NCBI RefSeq assembly: GCF_900142695.1
Contig: NZ_FRBU01000030.1
Location: 1 to 38,184 of the forward strand
DNA: 38,184 nt
Direction: 5' to 3'
Source of the DNA: Flavobacterium xanthum
Lineage (GTDB): Bacteria; Bacteroidota; Bacteroidia; Flavobacteriales; Flavobacteriaceae
Below the pieces are notes generated by a model that saw only the letters and a list, made by a program, of their open reading frames with translations, was not told where the DNA came from and did not search any database. Shown in pieces: positions 6,266-14,716 of this stretch; the first letter of the stretch is position 1, and each line of letters opens with the position of its first letter. Position numbers and translations under genes: made by a program.

Positions 6266-9200
6266 AACAGCCTTATACACTACCTACGATAATTCGCCAA
6301 AAACCAAGCAAATTGTTGCCTGTCTATTAGAGAATAACCACGTTAAGATGCACCTTTCAGGACTACTAGGTTCTGCAGTTTCATTTGTAATGCGGTCACT
6401 TTTTAAAAAATCAGAGCTCCCTTTTTTAATCGTTGTAAATAATAAAGAAGAAGCAGCCTATTATTTGAATGATCTAGAACAAATGATTGGTGAGCAAGAT
6501 GTACTTTTTTACCCGGGTTCCTTTCGCCGTCCGTACCAAATAGAAGAAACCGATAATGCCAATGTGTTGCTTCGTGCTGAGGTGCTAAACAGAATCAATT
6601 CCCGCAAAAAGCCGGCCGTTATTGTTACGTATCCCGAAGCCTTATTCGAAAAAGTAGTCACCCGAAAAGAATTGGATAAAAATACACTTAAAGTCACCGT
6701 TGGCGATAAGATTTCGATTGATTTTATTAACGAAGTTTTGTTTGAATACGAATTCAAAAGAGTCGATTTTATTACAGAACCGGGAGAATTTTCGGTTCGT
6801 GGAGGAATTGTCGATGTGTTTTCGTTTTCGAATGACAATCCGTACCGAATCGAATTTTTTGGCGATGAAGTGGAAAGTATTCGAAGTTTTGATGTTGCGA
6901 CTCAATTGTCAATTTTACAACAGAAGAAAATCACGATCATCCCAAATGTGGAAAACAAAGTTTTTCAGGAAAATCGAGAAAGCTTCTTAGATTATATTTC
7001 GGAGAAAACCGTAATTGTAATTCAAAATACGGAAGATTTTCTATTACAACTGGACAAACAATTTGGCAAAGCCGAAGAAGCTTTCGCAAAATTATCTCAA
7101 GAAATTAAACGTTCAACGCCTGAACAATTGTTTTTAAACCAAGCGGAATTTATAAAAAGAGCCTTGAATTTCTCGATTGTCGAGTTGAGTTCGAAAGCAA
7201 TTTTTAGAACTACTAAAAAATTCGAATACTACATTCAGCCACAACCGTCGTTCAACAAACAATTTGATTTATTATTGAATAATTTGAGCGAGAATCATTT
7301 CAATGGATACAAAAATCATTTGTTTTGTTCTAATGATGCGCAAGCCAAACGCTTTCACGATATTTTTGAAACGTTGGACGAAGCCAATTCGGAGAATATT
7401 CGTAAGCAGTACCACACTGTTGTTTTGCCTTTGTACCAAGGATTTATCGACGAGGAAAACCAAATTACCTGCTATACGGACCACCAGATTTTTGAACGCT
7501 ATCATAAATTCAACATTAAAAACGGCTATTCTAAAAAGCAGAATATCACGTTAAAAGAACTAACAACTTTAGCTGTTGGCGATTATGTGACGCACATTGA
7601 CCACGGAATTGGACGTTTTGGAGGACTGCAAAAAATACAAGTCGAAGGCAAAACACAAGAAGCAATCAAGCTCGTTTATGCCGATAATGACATTGTGTAT
7701 GTAAGCATCCATTCGCTGCATAAAATTTCGAAATACAACGGAAAAGATGGAACGCCGCCCAAAATTTACAAGTTAGGGTCGAATGCTTGGAAGATTTTAA
7801 AACAAAAAACCAAGGCGCGTGTTAAACATATTGCCTTCAATTTGATTCAATTGTATGCGAAAAGACGATTAGAAAAAGGATTCCAGTTTGCGCCGGACAG
7901 TTACTTGCAAAACGAGTTAGAAAGTTCCTTTATCTATGAAGATACGCCTGATCAAACCAAATCAACGGCAGAAGTCAAAGCCGATATGGAAAGTGATCGC
8001 CCAATGGATCGCTTGGTATGTGGTGATGTAGGTTTTGGTAAAACCGAAGTCGCTATTCGTGCCGCTTTTAAAGCAGTGGACAATAGTAAACAAGTGGCAA
8101 TTTTGGTTCCGACGACCATTTTAGCGTATCAACATTACCGAACTTTCACCGAAAGATTAAAGGATATGCCGGTTTCTATTGGCTACTTAAATCGTTTTAG
8201 AACGGCCAAACAAAAAGCAGAAACTTTAAAATTATTAGCCGAGGGAAAACTCGATATCTTAATTGGAACCCATCAATTAGTTAATAAAAATGTCGTTTTC
8301 AAAGACCTTGGATTGTTGATTGTAGATGAAGAACAAAAATTTGGCGTCAACGTAAAAGACAAACTCAAAACTATTGCGGCTAATGTGGACACCTTGACAT
8401 TGACAGCAACCCCAATCCCAAGAACATTGCAGTTTTCGTTGATGGCAGCACGCGATTTATCAGTAATTACAACGCCTCCGCCCAACCGTTATCCGATAGA
8501 AACGAATGTCGTTGGCTTTAGCGAAGAATTGATACGAGATGCGATTTCGTATGAAATTCAGCGCAACGGACAAGTTTTTTTCATCAATAATCGAATCGAA
8601 AACATCAAAGAAGTGGCCGGAATGATTCAACGATTGGTTCCTAACGCTAGAGTTGGAATTGGTCACGGCCAAATGGAAGGAAAAAAACTGGAAGAATTAA
8701 TGTTGGCTTTCATGAACGGAGAATTTGATGTTCTGGTAGCAACCACCATTATCGAAAGTGGATTAGACGTTCCCAATGCGAATACGATTTTTATCAATAA
8801 TGCCAATAATTTTGGATTGTCTGATTTGCATCAAATGCGGGGTCGAGTAGGACGTAGCAACAAGAAAGCATTTTGTTATTTTATTTGTCCGCCCTATTCT
8901 GCGATGACTGATGACGCTAGAAAACGAATTCAAGCTTTGGAACAATTCAGCGAATTGGGAAGCGGATTTAATATTGCGATGAAGGATTTAGAGATTCGTG
9001 GTGCCGGAGATTTATTGGGAGGCGAGCAAAGTGGTTTCATCAACGAAATAGGTTTTGATACCTATCAAAAAATCATGAATGAAGCCATCGATGAATTGAA
9101 AGAAAATGAATTCAAAGATTTATATCCTGAAGAAAGCAATTTGGAAACCAAAGAATACGTCAAAGATTTGCAAATTGACACCGATTTTGAGCTGTTGTTT

Positions 9201-9626
9201 TCGGATGAATATATCAATAATGTATCGGAGCGATTGAGTTTGTATAATGAATTAGGTGCTGTAAAAAACGAGGAAGAATTAATCGTATTCCAGAACAAAT
9301 TAATTGACCGTTTTGGTCCAATGCCACCTCGTGCCAAAGCGTTAATGAATAGTATCCGAATCAAATGGATTGCAACCCGAATTGGAATCGAAAAATTAGT
9401 GATGAAACAAGGCAAAATGATTGGGTATTTCATTTCGGATCAACAATCAGATTATTACCAATCCAAACGTTTTAATCAAGTGTTGCAATTTGTACAAAAA
9501 AACAGTTCAATTTGTAAAATGAAAGAAAAACAAACGCCGGCTGGTTTGCGTCTTTTGTTGACTTTTGATAATGTAAAAAATACCAGAACAGCGCTAGAGT
9601 TTATGGAGTTGTTGGGTGGGGAATAA
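6258..9626 (+). CDS. mfd: Transcription-repair coupling factor Mfd
   Basis: ATP-driven translocase that removes RNA polymerase stalled at DNA lesions and recruits UvrA. The protein has 1122 residues, within the usual range. The N-terminal UvrB-like part includes FYPGSFRRPYQIEETDNANV and GEFSVRGGIVDVF. The CarD-like RNA polymerase-binding domain starts at GDYVTHIDHGIGRFGG (about 441-530). Helicase motifs are Walker A GDVGFGKT (589-596), DEEQ (690-693), TATPIPRTL and QMRGRVGRSNKKAFCYF. A TRCF C-terminal domain follows from about 970. No in-frame ATG exists between the upstream stop (6237) and Met31, so TTG 6258, overlapping the preceding gene, is the likely start. Confidence 0.97.
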   Translation: MSKTALYTTYDNSPKTKQIVACLLENNHVKMHLSGLLGSAVSFVMRSLFKKSELPFLIVVNNKEEAAYYLNDLEQMIGEQDVLFYPGSFRRPYQIEETDNANVLLRAEVLNRINSRKKPAVIVTYPEALFEKVVTRKELDKNTLKVTVGDKISIDFINEVLFEYEFKRVDFITEPGEFSVRGGIVDVFSFSNDNPYRIEFFGDEVESIRSFDVATQLSILQQKKITIIPNVENKVFQENRESFLDYISEKTVIVIQNTEDFLLQLDKQFGKAEEAFAKLSQEIKRSTPEQLFLNQAEFIKRALNFSIVELSSKAIFRTTKKFEYYIQPQPSFNKQFDLLLNNLSENHFNGYKNHLFCSNDAQAKRFHDIFETLDEANSENIRKQYHTVVLPLYQGFIDEENQITCYTDHQIFERYHKFNIKNGYSKKQNITLKELTTLAVGDYVTHIDHGIGRFGGLQKIQVEGKTQEAIKLVYADNDIVYVSIHSLHKISKYNGKDGTPPKIYKLGSNAWKILKQKTKARVKHIAFNLIQLYAKRRLEKGFQFAPDSYLQNELESSFIYEDTPDQTKSTAEVKADMESDRPMDRLVCGDVGFGKTEVAIRAAFKAVDNSKQVAILVPTTILAYQHYRTFTERLKDMPVSIGYLNRFRTAKQKAETLKLLAEGKLDILIGTHQLVNKNVVFKDLGLLIVDEEQKFGVNVKDKLKTIAANVDTLTLTATPIPRTLQFSLMAARDLSVITTPPPNRYPIETNVVGFSEELIRDAISYEIQRNGQVFFINNRIENIKEVAGMIQRLVPNARVGIGHGQMEGKKLEELMLAFMNGEFDVLVATTIIESGLDVPNANTIFINNANNFGLSDLHQMRGRVGRSNKKAFCYFICPPYSAMTDDARKRIQALEQFSELGSGFNIAMKDLEIRGAGDLLGGEQSGFINEIGFDTYQKIMNEAIDELKENEFKDLYPEESNLETKEYVKDLQIDTDFELLFSDEYINNVSERLSLYNELGAVKNEEELIVFQNKLIDRFGPMPPRAKALMNSIRIKWIATRIGIEKLVMKQGKMIGYFISDQQSDYYQSKRFNQVLQFVQKNSSICKMKEKQTPAGLRLLLTFDNVKNTRTALEFMELLGGE

Positions 9627-9635
9627 GACATAACT

Positions 9636-9668
9636 AAAGCTTCCATCCTTCAAAAGGCTGGAAGCTTT
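9636..9668 (+). terminator. Terminator after mfd
   Basis: Inverted repeat AAAGCTTCCA at 9636-9645 with its complement at 9659-9668, starting 10 bp after the mfd stop. The loop contains a further CCTT/AAGG pair. There is only a weak T-run after it. Confidence 0.75.
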
Positions 9669-9673
9669 CTAAT

Positions 9674-9769
9674 TTACTCAATAATTAAATCTTCAATTTC
9701 ATCAAGGGTTTGAGGAATTGAGTGGAAATATTTAAAATTTTCTAAATCAAAGAAACAAACATAAAGTTC
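9674..9769 (-). pseudogene. Remnant of a small unknown gene (tentative)
   Basis: The minus strand reads VCFFDLENFKYFHSIPQTL, then DEIEDLIIE and TAA. This is a protein-like composition, but a stop directly upstream breaks the frame. Further upstream a different frame reads MYYLID. It resembles the decayed end of a small gene. I do not recognise the family, and chance cannot be excluded. Confidence 0.25.
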
Positions 9770-9847
9770 TCACTTTCTCAATCAATTAGATAATACATTA
9801 ACTTCCTTTTAATATTTGAAAATGAAATAGTTAGTTAAATTTCGAGA

Positions 9848-9883
9848 TTTGTTTTTTTAACACAATCTAAAAAGATAACTTTG
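9848..9883 (+). promoter_or_regulatory. Promoter of the toxin-antitoxin pair
   Basis: TAACTTTG at 9876-9883 is an exact -7 element and TTTG lies at 9848-9851. The 24-nt spacer is longer than the usual 19, so the -33 assignment is weak. The antitoxin ATG is 20 bp downstream. Confidence 0.5.
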
Positions 9884-9903
9884 TTACACTAAAATTTTAA
9901 GTT

Positions 9904-10128
9904 ATGAATTTAGCCGCCAGAAAATATAATTTTATTCAAGAGTTGACCGATATCGACGAAAGTTTATTGGAAAAACTTGAAATTATTTTAAAAACCAGTA
10001 AAAAAGATTGGTTCACTGATTTGAATTTAGAAGAAAAACAGCAAATTGAAATCGGTTTAAAACAGGCAGAAAACGACGAATTTATAAGTCACGAAACTGT
10101 AATGAATAAATTTGCCAAATGGCATTAA
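9904..10128 (+). CDS. Antitoxin-type protein of a ParE/RelE-like module
   Basis: A 74-residue, highly charged, helical protein. The middle reads LTDIDESLLEKLEIILK and the end DEFISHETVMNKFAKW. The closing 'I(S)HEEVM..F..W' pattern is common in antitoxins of the addiction-module-component type that accompany RelE/ParE toxins. It overlaps the toxin gene by 10 bases, giving the usual antitoxin-then-toxin order and translational coupling. It is expected to bind and neutralise the toxin and to repress its own promoter. That role is inferred from gene context. Confidence 0.75.
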   Translation: MNLAARKYNFIQELTDIDESLLEKLEIILKTSKKDWFTDLNLEEKQQIEIGLKQAENDEFISHETVMNKFAKWH

Positions 10129-10412
10129 AGATCAAATGGACTCCACAAGCCGATAACGGTTTGGCAAATGTTATAGAATATTTAGAAGCAGAATGGACTT
10201 TTAGAGAAATTTTGCAATTGGAAGAAAACATCAACCAAGTTACTAATCAGATTAGTCTTTTTCCTGACTTATATCCAAAATCTGAAACCTTTAAAAATCT
10301 TCATAAAGCTATAGTAGATAAAAATAACTACTTGGTCTATCAAGTAAATTATAAAAAATCTAGTATTGAAATAATTAATTTTAGAGGAACTAAACAAAAA
10401 CCGAAATATTAG
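10119..10412 (+). CDS. ParE/RelE-superfamily toxin
   Basis: A 97-residue protein, the standard size. It begins ALKIKWTPQADNGLANVIEY, the first strand and helix of the ParE/RelE fold ('W...A...L..I..Y'), and ends with YLVYQVNYKKSSIEIINFRG, the terminal strands. RelE toxins cut mRNA on the ribosome and ParE toxins poison gyrase; the sequence does not let me choose, although the lack of an obvious basic catalytic set near the C-terminus leans to ParE. It is co-transcribed with the upstream antitoxin and converges with the ACT-domain gene, whose stop is 10 bp away. Confidence 0.8.
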   Translation: MALKIKWTPQADNGLANVIEYLEAEWTFREILQLEENINQVTNQISLFPDLYPKSETFKNLHKAIVDKNNYLVYQVNYKKSSIEIINFRGTKQKPKY

Positions 10413-10421
10413 AAAACTAAT

Positions 10422-11078
10422 CTAATTCTTCAAATCCTTAATCACTTTAAACGCCACATCCACTTGTTCTTCGCTCACTAAAATAGTAAACTCGTTTGAA
10501 GTCGAAATTACTTCATTGATAATTATTCCTTCCCAAGCAAGACGTTGAAAAATGAAATAGTAAATCCCAGGAACGACAATATTTTCTTTGGGTAATTTTA
10601 CCGTAATCGAAGCAAGATTATCTAGTTTTTGAATCAATTTTTCAGTGGCAAAATGCTTGTCCACTAAGTGATTGATACTGTTGCTAACTACAATATTAGT
10701 TTCATTTACCCCTCTGGATGAAGTGTAAAAAATATCTGGTAAGGTATTGATATCTGTAATTAAATCCGCTTGTTTATTCAAAACGGTGTCGGATGCAGCA
10801 AAAGTATAATCCGTCAAAGCCGAACGAACAGTGATTTCCCCGATGTTTTTGATGACTTTGTTAATCTTATGATTCAGCCTGAAATCCAGTTCTTCTGTTA
10901 GTCTTTTTAAAGCCATAACAACCGCACCTTGTTTTACTTCCTTACCAAATTCACTTTCTAATTCGGTCATTATGTTTCGGGATAATGAGGTCAAATTAAT
11001 GATGCCTAATGATAATGCATTCAGCAGAAAAGGCTTTGTTTTGATGTAATTTTCAACAATGGAAGAAACAGTTTTCAT
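10422..11078 (-). CDS. Helical N-terminus plus ACT domain protein (aspartokinase-regulatory-like)
   Basis: A 218-residue protein. The first 65 residues are helical and look like a small DNA-binding or helix-turn-helix segment (IINLTSLSRNIMTELESEFG, then QGAVVMALKRL). The last 70 residues (ASITVKLPKENIVVPGIYYF, then GIIINEVISTSNEFTILVSE) have the beta-alpha-beta pattern of ACT domains found at the end of aspartate kinases. No kinase domain is present. It could be an amino-acid-responsive regulator; this is inference from the domain pair. It has a well-formed promoter at 11134-11164 and is monocistronic, converging with the toxin gene. Confidence 0.65.
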   Translation of the reverse strand: MKTVSSIVENYIKTKPFLLNALSLGIINLTSLSRNIMTELESEFGKEVKQGAVVMALKRLTEELDFRLNHKINKVIKNIGEITVRSALTDYTFAASDTVLNKQADLITDINTLPDIFYTSSRGVNETNIVVSNSINHLVDKHFATEKLIQKLDNLASITVKLPKENIVVPGIYYFIFQRLAWEGIIINEVISTSNEFTILVSEEQVDVAFKVIKDLKN

Positions 11079-11133
11079 GATGTAATTTTTTATTGGTTGT
11101 TATTGTACGCGTAATTAGTGTGTAAATAGGACG

Positions 11134-11164
11134 CAAATATAAATAAAAAACAATTTGTTACAAA
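11134..11164 (-). promoter_or_regulatory. Promoter of the ACT-domain gene
   Basis: On the minus strand, TTTG (11164-11161), a 19-nt spacer and TATATTTG (11141-11134) match the Bacteroidota -33/-7 consensus exactly. The start codon is about 55 bp downstream of the -7 element. Confidence 0.7.
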
Positions 11165-11185
11165 TATAACATCAATAAAAAACAA

Positions 11186-11545
11186 TTAAAAGTGATAAAA
11201 AGCATCGATAAGATGCTCAATTACAAAAGATTTACCTTCTTTATGGATGGCAATGATATCGAAACGAACTTCAATATCTAAATCTCTTTCGTTGACAAAC
11301 GCATCAACGGCCTTTACAAGAAGCTTGATTTTTTTTGGTTTTACAAAATCCTGAGGTAAGCCAAACTCCAATGAAGAACGGGTTTTGACTTCAACTATAG
11401 CAAGTGTGTTTTCTTTTTGGGCGATGATGTCTATTTCGGCTTTTTGGAACGTCCAGTTGGTTTGCAAAATAGTGTAGCCGTCTTTCCGTAGAAATTCAAC
11501 TGCCATTTCTTCTCCAAGTTTTCCGAGTTCGTTGTGTTCCGCCAT
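11186..11545 (-). CDS. YraN family (UPF0102) nuclease-fold protein
   Basis: A 119-residue protein of the standard family length. Its opening HNELGKLGEEMAVEFLRKDG and central AEIDIIAQKENTLAIVEVKT form the PD-(D/E)XK-like core (Asp, then Glu-x-Lys). The family is widespread and predicted to act on nucleic acids, possibly Holliday junctions, but its role is not established. It starts 60 bp after the LD-carboxypeptidase stop on the same strand, so co-transcription is plausible. The spacer contains a run of AAAGTTTAAGGTTTAAAA-type repeats. Confidence 0.9.
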   Translation of the reverse strand: MAEHNELGKLGEEMAVEFLRKDGYTILQTNWTFQKAEIDIIAQKENTLAIVEVKTRSSLEFGLPQDFVKPKKIKLLVKAVDAFVNERDLDIEVRFDIIAIHKEGKSFVIEHLIDAFYHF

Positions 11546-11605
11546 TCAAAAATTTTGTTTAAAGTTTAAGGTTTAAAACTTTTGCAATCAAAAATTGAAT
11601 TGCCT

Positions 11606-12607
11606 TTATTCAAAAACCAGCGTACTACATTTTTCATTGACATTTATAGTCACATTATTTCCTAAAATCAAAGCTCTATTATCTTGAATATGTCCTGCAG
11701 GGAAATTGTACAAGATAGGAATATTGTATTTTTTGGTAACATCCTCGATAATTTCAATGGCGTTTTTCCCCCACGGAATATCATTATCCTTCATTTTTGT
11801 CATGGAACCCACAACAATTCCTTTGATACTTTCCAAACAACCATTTCGTTTTAAATTCATCATCATGCGGTCAATATGATACAAATATTCATCTAAATCT
11901 TCTATAAACAAGATTTTATCAGAGCAATCAATTGCTGATGGCGAACCAAACAAACTATACAGAATAGATAAATTTCCACCCACTAATTCTCCGGTAGCTT
12001 TTCCGGGTCTGTTCATCAGGAAAGGATCTATTTCGTAGGAAAGTTTTTCGCCAAATAAAGCAATTCGGAGTGTTTCTATGGCTTGGGGAGTTGCTCTTGG
12101 AGCGGTGATGGGCATGATTCCGTGAATGGATTTGTAACCCATGGTATTCAAATGATTGTGTAAAACGGTTACATCACTGAAACCAACAATCCATTTCGGA
12201 TTTTTTTTGAACGCAGTAAAATCCAATAAATCAATCATCCGTACAGTTCCGTATCCACCTTTTACACACCAGATGGCTTTGATATTTGGATTGTCCAATT
12301 GCTGCTGAAAGTCGGCAGCACGTTGTTCGTCGGTTCCAGCTAATTGATTGTTGTCTAAACCTATTGTGCTGCCAATGACTACTTCTAAACCCCAACTTTT
12401 CAATAAAGCAATAGCGGGTTTCAAGTTGTCATCTGTATTTTTTCTGGCTGTTGCCAAAATTGCTACGGTATCTCCTTTTTGTAAATTGGGCGGTGTAATC
12501 ATGTTGTATTGGGCTTGACTGTTGAAAGATTGTAAAACAAAAATAAGCAATAGAAATTGATATAATATAGGACGGCGAGGTGTAAAAGTAAATCTGTTTT
12601 TGATCAT
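11606..12607 (-). CDS. LD-carboxypeptidase, peptidase family S66
   Basis: Cleaves the L-Lys (or mDAP)-D-Ala bond of murein tetrapeptides during peptidoglycan recycling. The 333-residue form starts at ATG 12607, giving a signal peptide (RRPILYQFLLLIFVLQSF, then QAQ), which suggests export. Longer in-frame starts up to 12748 add a non-family leader and lie upstream of the proposed -7 element at 12662-12669. The catalytic triad is visible as Ser144 in GFSD, Glu236 in IEDLDEY and His306 in AGHIQDN. KGGYGTVRMIDLLD and GELVGGNLSILYSLFG are further family blocks. yraN follows. The upstream neighbour, the EEP hydrolase, is divergent. Confidence 0.92.
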   Translation of the reverse strand: MIKNRFTFTPRRPILYQFLLLIFVLQSFNSQAQYNMITPPNLQKGDTVAILATARKNTDDNLKPAIALLKSWGLEVVIGSTIGLDNNQLAGTDEQRAADFQQQLDNPNIKAIWCVKGGYGTVRMIDLLDFTAFKKNPKWIVGFSDVTVLHNHLNTMGYKSIHGIMPITAPRATPQAIETLRIALFGEKLSYEIDPFLMNRPGKATGELVGGNLSILYSLFGSPSAIDCSDKILFIEDLDEYLYHIDRMMMNLKRNGCLESIKGIVVGSMTKMKDNDIPWGKNAIEIIEDVTKKYNIPILYNFPAGHIQDNRALILGNNVTINVNEKCSTLVFE

Positions 12608-12661
12608 GCTTGAATGCTTTTCTGAAAAAATTCTAGTGGGAATGTGTTTAAATGATAAAAA

Positions 12662-12669
12662 CAAAGATA
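12662..12669 (-). promoter_or_regulatory. -7 element of the LD-carboxypeptidase gene
   Basis: Minus-strand TATCTTTG, 55 bp before ATG 12607. No convincing -33 element. It supports the short start. Confidence 0.45.
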
Positions 12670-12770
12670 GACAATTAGAAAATAATTCTAAGTTCAGGTT
12701 CAAATGACTATTTTTACAATAGCCAGATTCAAAGAGGAATCTAATCACCGACTGGAAATAAATAGTATTT

Positions 12771-13883
12771 ATGAGAATTACGCACTGGATTCCTATTCTT
12801 TTTTTATTTTTTCCAATACCAAAAGCTACTGCCCAACAGAAAAAATATGTGATTCATACCGTTGCATTTTATAATTTTGAAAATCTTTTTGATACGATAA
12901 ACGATCCAGATACTTTTGATGAAGAGTGGACGCCAACGGGTTTGCAGCGTTGGACATTCGATAAATATGAAAAGAAATTAACCAACTTAGCCCGCGTTTT
13001 ATCGGAAATAGGTTCTGCTGAAAATACAGATTCGCCCACATTTATTGGCGGTTGCGAAATAGAAAACAGAGGCGTTTTGGAGGATTTAGTCAAGCAACCC
13101 AAACTAATCGAGAAAGACTACGGAATCATCCATTTTGATTCACCAGACAAACGAGGAATCGATGTAGCGTTGTTGTACCAGAAAAAGAAATTTCAACCCA
13201 CGAGTTATAACAATATTCCGTTGTACATTTATAAGGAAGGAACTGTTACGAATGAAAGTTCCAAAGCCAGTTCCGAGGAAAAAACAGATGATGAATTAGA
13301 AGTAAGCACAAAAAATTATCGTGTTTATACACGAGATCAACTTTTGGTAACGGGGTTTTTGGACGGAGAAGAAATCAATATCATAGTCAATCACTGGCCG
13401 TCAAGATCAGGAGGTGAGAAAAAATCAAGTCCGTTCCGCGAAGCTGCTGGCGCTTTAAACCGAAAAATAATTGATTCCCTGCAAAGCATCAATCCAAATG
13501 CAAAAGTGATTACGCTCGGGGATCTGAATGATGGACCATATAATAAAAGTGTCAAATTTGGGCTTGGTGCCAAAGCAAAAAAGGCAGAGGTTCAGCCATT
13601 TGGGATTTACAATCCATTCGAAGAAATGGCCAAAAAAGGATTTGGAACCATTGCATTTCGGGATGCATGGGATGTTTTTGACCAAATAATGGTTTCCGAA
13701 ACCTTACTTCAAACGGATTATTCGAGCTTTCGATTTTGGAAAGCAGGAATTTACAACAAGTCATTTTTGATACAAACCAGCGGACAATACAAAGGCTATC
13801 CGTTACGGCATTCCACCACCGAAATAGGATTTAGTGATCATTTTCCCGTCTATATTTATTTGATTAAAGAAAAGCGGAACTAA
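12771..13883 (+). CDS. Secreted endonuclease/exonuclease/phosphatase (EEP) family protein
   Basis: A 370-residue protein with a signal peptide (HWIPILFLFFPIPKATAQ). The EEP core begins VAFYNFENLFDTIND, then CEIENR (metal-binding Glu), VNHWPSRSGG, TLGDLNDGP (Asp/Asn) and the final GFSDHFPVYIYL (catalytic Asp-His). Members hydrolyse phosphodiester bonds in nucleic acids or lipids. Secretion suggests extracellular DNA or phosphate scavenging, which is inference. It is divergent from the LD-carboxypeptidase gene, with about 160 bp between their starts. The C-terminal stretch FRFWKAGIYNKSFLIQTSG, then GYPLRHS, is typical of the Bacteroidota group. Length is normal. Confidence 0.9.
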   Translation: MRITHWIPILFLFFPIPKATAQQKKYVIHTVAFYNFENLFDTINDPDTFDEEWTPTGLQRWTFDKYEKKLTNLARVLSEIGSAENTDSPTFIGGCEIENRGVLEDLVKQPKLIEKDYGIIHFDSPDKRGIDVALLYQKKKFQPTSYNNIPLYIYKEGTVTNESSKASSEEKTDDELEVSTKNYRVYTRDQLLVTGFLDGEEINIIVNHWPSRSGGEKKSSPFREAAGALNRKIIDSLQSINPNAKVITLGDLNDGPYNKSVKFGLGAKAKKAEVQPFGIYNPFEEMAKKGFGTIAFRDAWDVFDQIMVSETLLQTDYSSFRFWKAGIYNKSFLIQTSGQYKGYPLRHSTTEIGFSDHFPVYIYLIKEKRN

Positions 13884-13930
13884 AGTGCTAATGTTTTTAG
13901 GGGAAATTAGTAGGTTCTATAATTTAAAAT

Positions 13931-13955
13931 CTTAGTACCTTAGTACCTTAGAAAC
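13931..13955. repeat. Tandem CTTAGTAC-type leader repeat
   Basis: Two CTTAGTAC units and a third diverged unit (CTTAGAAAC) lie directly upstream of the nbaC start. Similar short direct repeats occur before other genes in this window (29043, 32848). Confidence 0.6.
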
Positions 13956-13972
13956 TTTGAACCTCAGAAAAT

Positions 13973-14512
13973 ATGGCAGTAGCAAAACCTTTCAACCTCA
14001 ATAAATGGATCGACGAAAACCGTGATCTTCTTAAACCGCCCGTTGGAAACAAGAATTTATACACAGAATCCGGGGATTACATCGTGATGGTAGTTGCGGG
14101 TCCAAACGCTCGAAAAGACTATCATTATAATGAAACCGAAGAGTTGTTTTACCAACTTGAAGGGAGTATTAAAGTAATCATTCAAGATGAGGGTGTGCGA
14201 AAAGAAATGGAACTTCATGCTGGCGACATGTACCTGCATTCCGCTAAAATCCCGCATTCACCCGTACGTTCCGAAGGTTCTATTGGGCTTGTCATCGAAC
14301 GAAAAAGAGCCGGAAAAGGATTTACGGACGGATTGCTTTGGTTTTGCGATACTTGTAATAATAAATTACATGAAGTCTATTTTGAACTGCATGATATCGA
14401 GAAAGATTTTCTACCTCATTTCGAACATTTCTATAGTTCTGAACACTTGAGAACCTGCGAAAAATGTGGAACCGTAATGGAAACGGACCCAAGATTTGTT
14501 GCCAAAAAATAA
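13973..14512 (+). CDS. nbaC: 3-hydroxyanthranilate 3,4-dioxygenase
   Basis: Opens the ring of 3-hydroxyanthranilate to 2-amino-3-carboxymuconate semialdehyde in the kynurenine/quinolinate route. The 179-residue cupin has the full metal site at the numbering known for the bacterial enzyme: His51, Glu57, His95, with substrate arginines Arg47 and Arg99. The second, rubredoxin-like iron site is also present: Cys125-x-x-Cys128 and Cys162-x-x-Cys165. The start at ATG 13973 (MAVAKPFNLNKWI) fits the family. Other kynurenine genes are not in the window; the next gene is an aldehyde dehydrogenase, separated by a structured repeat and its own promoter. Confidence 0.96.
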   Translation: MAVAKPFNLNKWIDENRDLLKPPVGNKNLYTESGDYIVMVVAGPNARKDYHYNETEELFYQLEGSIKVIIQDEGVRKEMELHAGDMYLHSAKIPHSPVRSEGSIGLVIERKRAGKGFTDGLLWFCDTCNNKLHEVYFELHDIEKDFLPHFEHFYSSEHLRTCEKCGTVMETDPRFVAKK

Positions 14513-14538
14513 TTCAATGCTGAATTTGTATCGGTTTT

Positions 14539-14623
14539 AGGAGCTAATCCCGCTATCCGTTCTATCTTTTGTGGTCTCGTAAAAAAACGAGAACACAAAA
14601 GGATGCCACTTCTATCGGGGCTA
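14539..14623 (+). ncRNA. Structured intergenic element (Flavo-1-like), copy A
   Basis: Begins AGGAGCTAATCCCGCTATCC and ends ATCGGGGCTA. The central part folds as CTTTTGTG..TCTCGT, an A-rich loop, ACGAGA..CACAAAAG. A second copy at 35836-35916 shares the ends but has a different, still self-complementary centre, which is good evidence for conserved structure. It resembles intergenic elements common in flavobacteria and possibly the Rfam Flavo-1 motif; the name is from memory. Transcription and strand are not known. It lies after nbaC and could also act as a terminator. Confidence 0.65.
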
Positions 14624-14672
14624 AAAAGCATAAAATAAAAGTAGCGATGTTTATTTTTTCACGTTAAATCAA

Positions 14673-14680
14673 TATATTTG
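14673..14680 (+). promoter_or_regulatory. -7 element of the aldehyde dehydrogenase gene
   Basis: TATATTTG matches TAnnTTTG and lies 36 bp before ATG 14717. No clear -33 element. Confidence 0.45.
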
Positions 14681-14716
14681 TAAAAAAATATAACAATTTT
14701 TAATAAAAAAGTTACA

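Noticed and set aside
12608..12748. N-terminal extension of the LD-carboxypeptidase up to 12748
   Set aside because: It would place a non-family leader before a clear signal peptide, and the -7 element at 12662-12669 lies within it.
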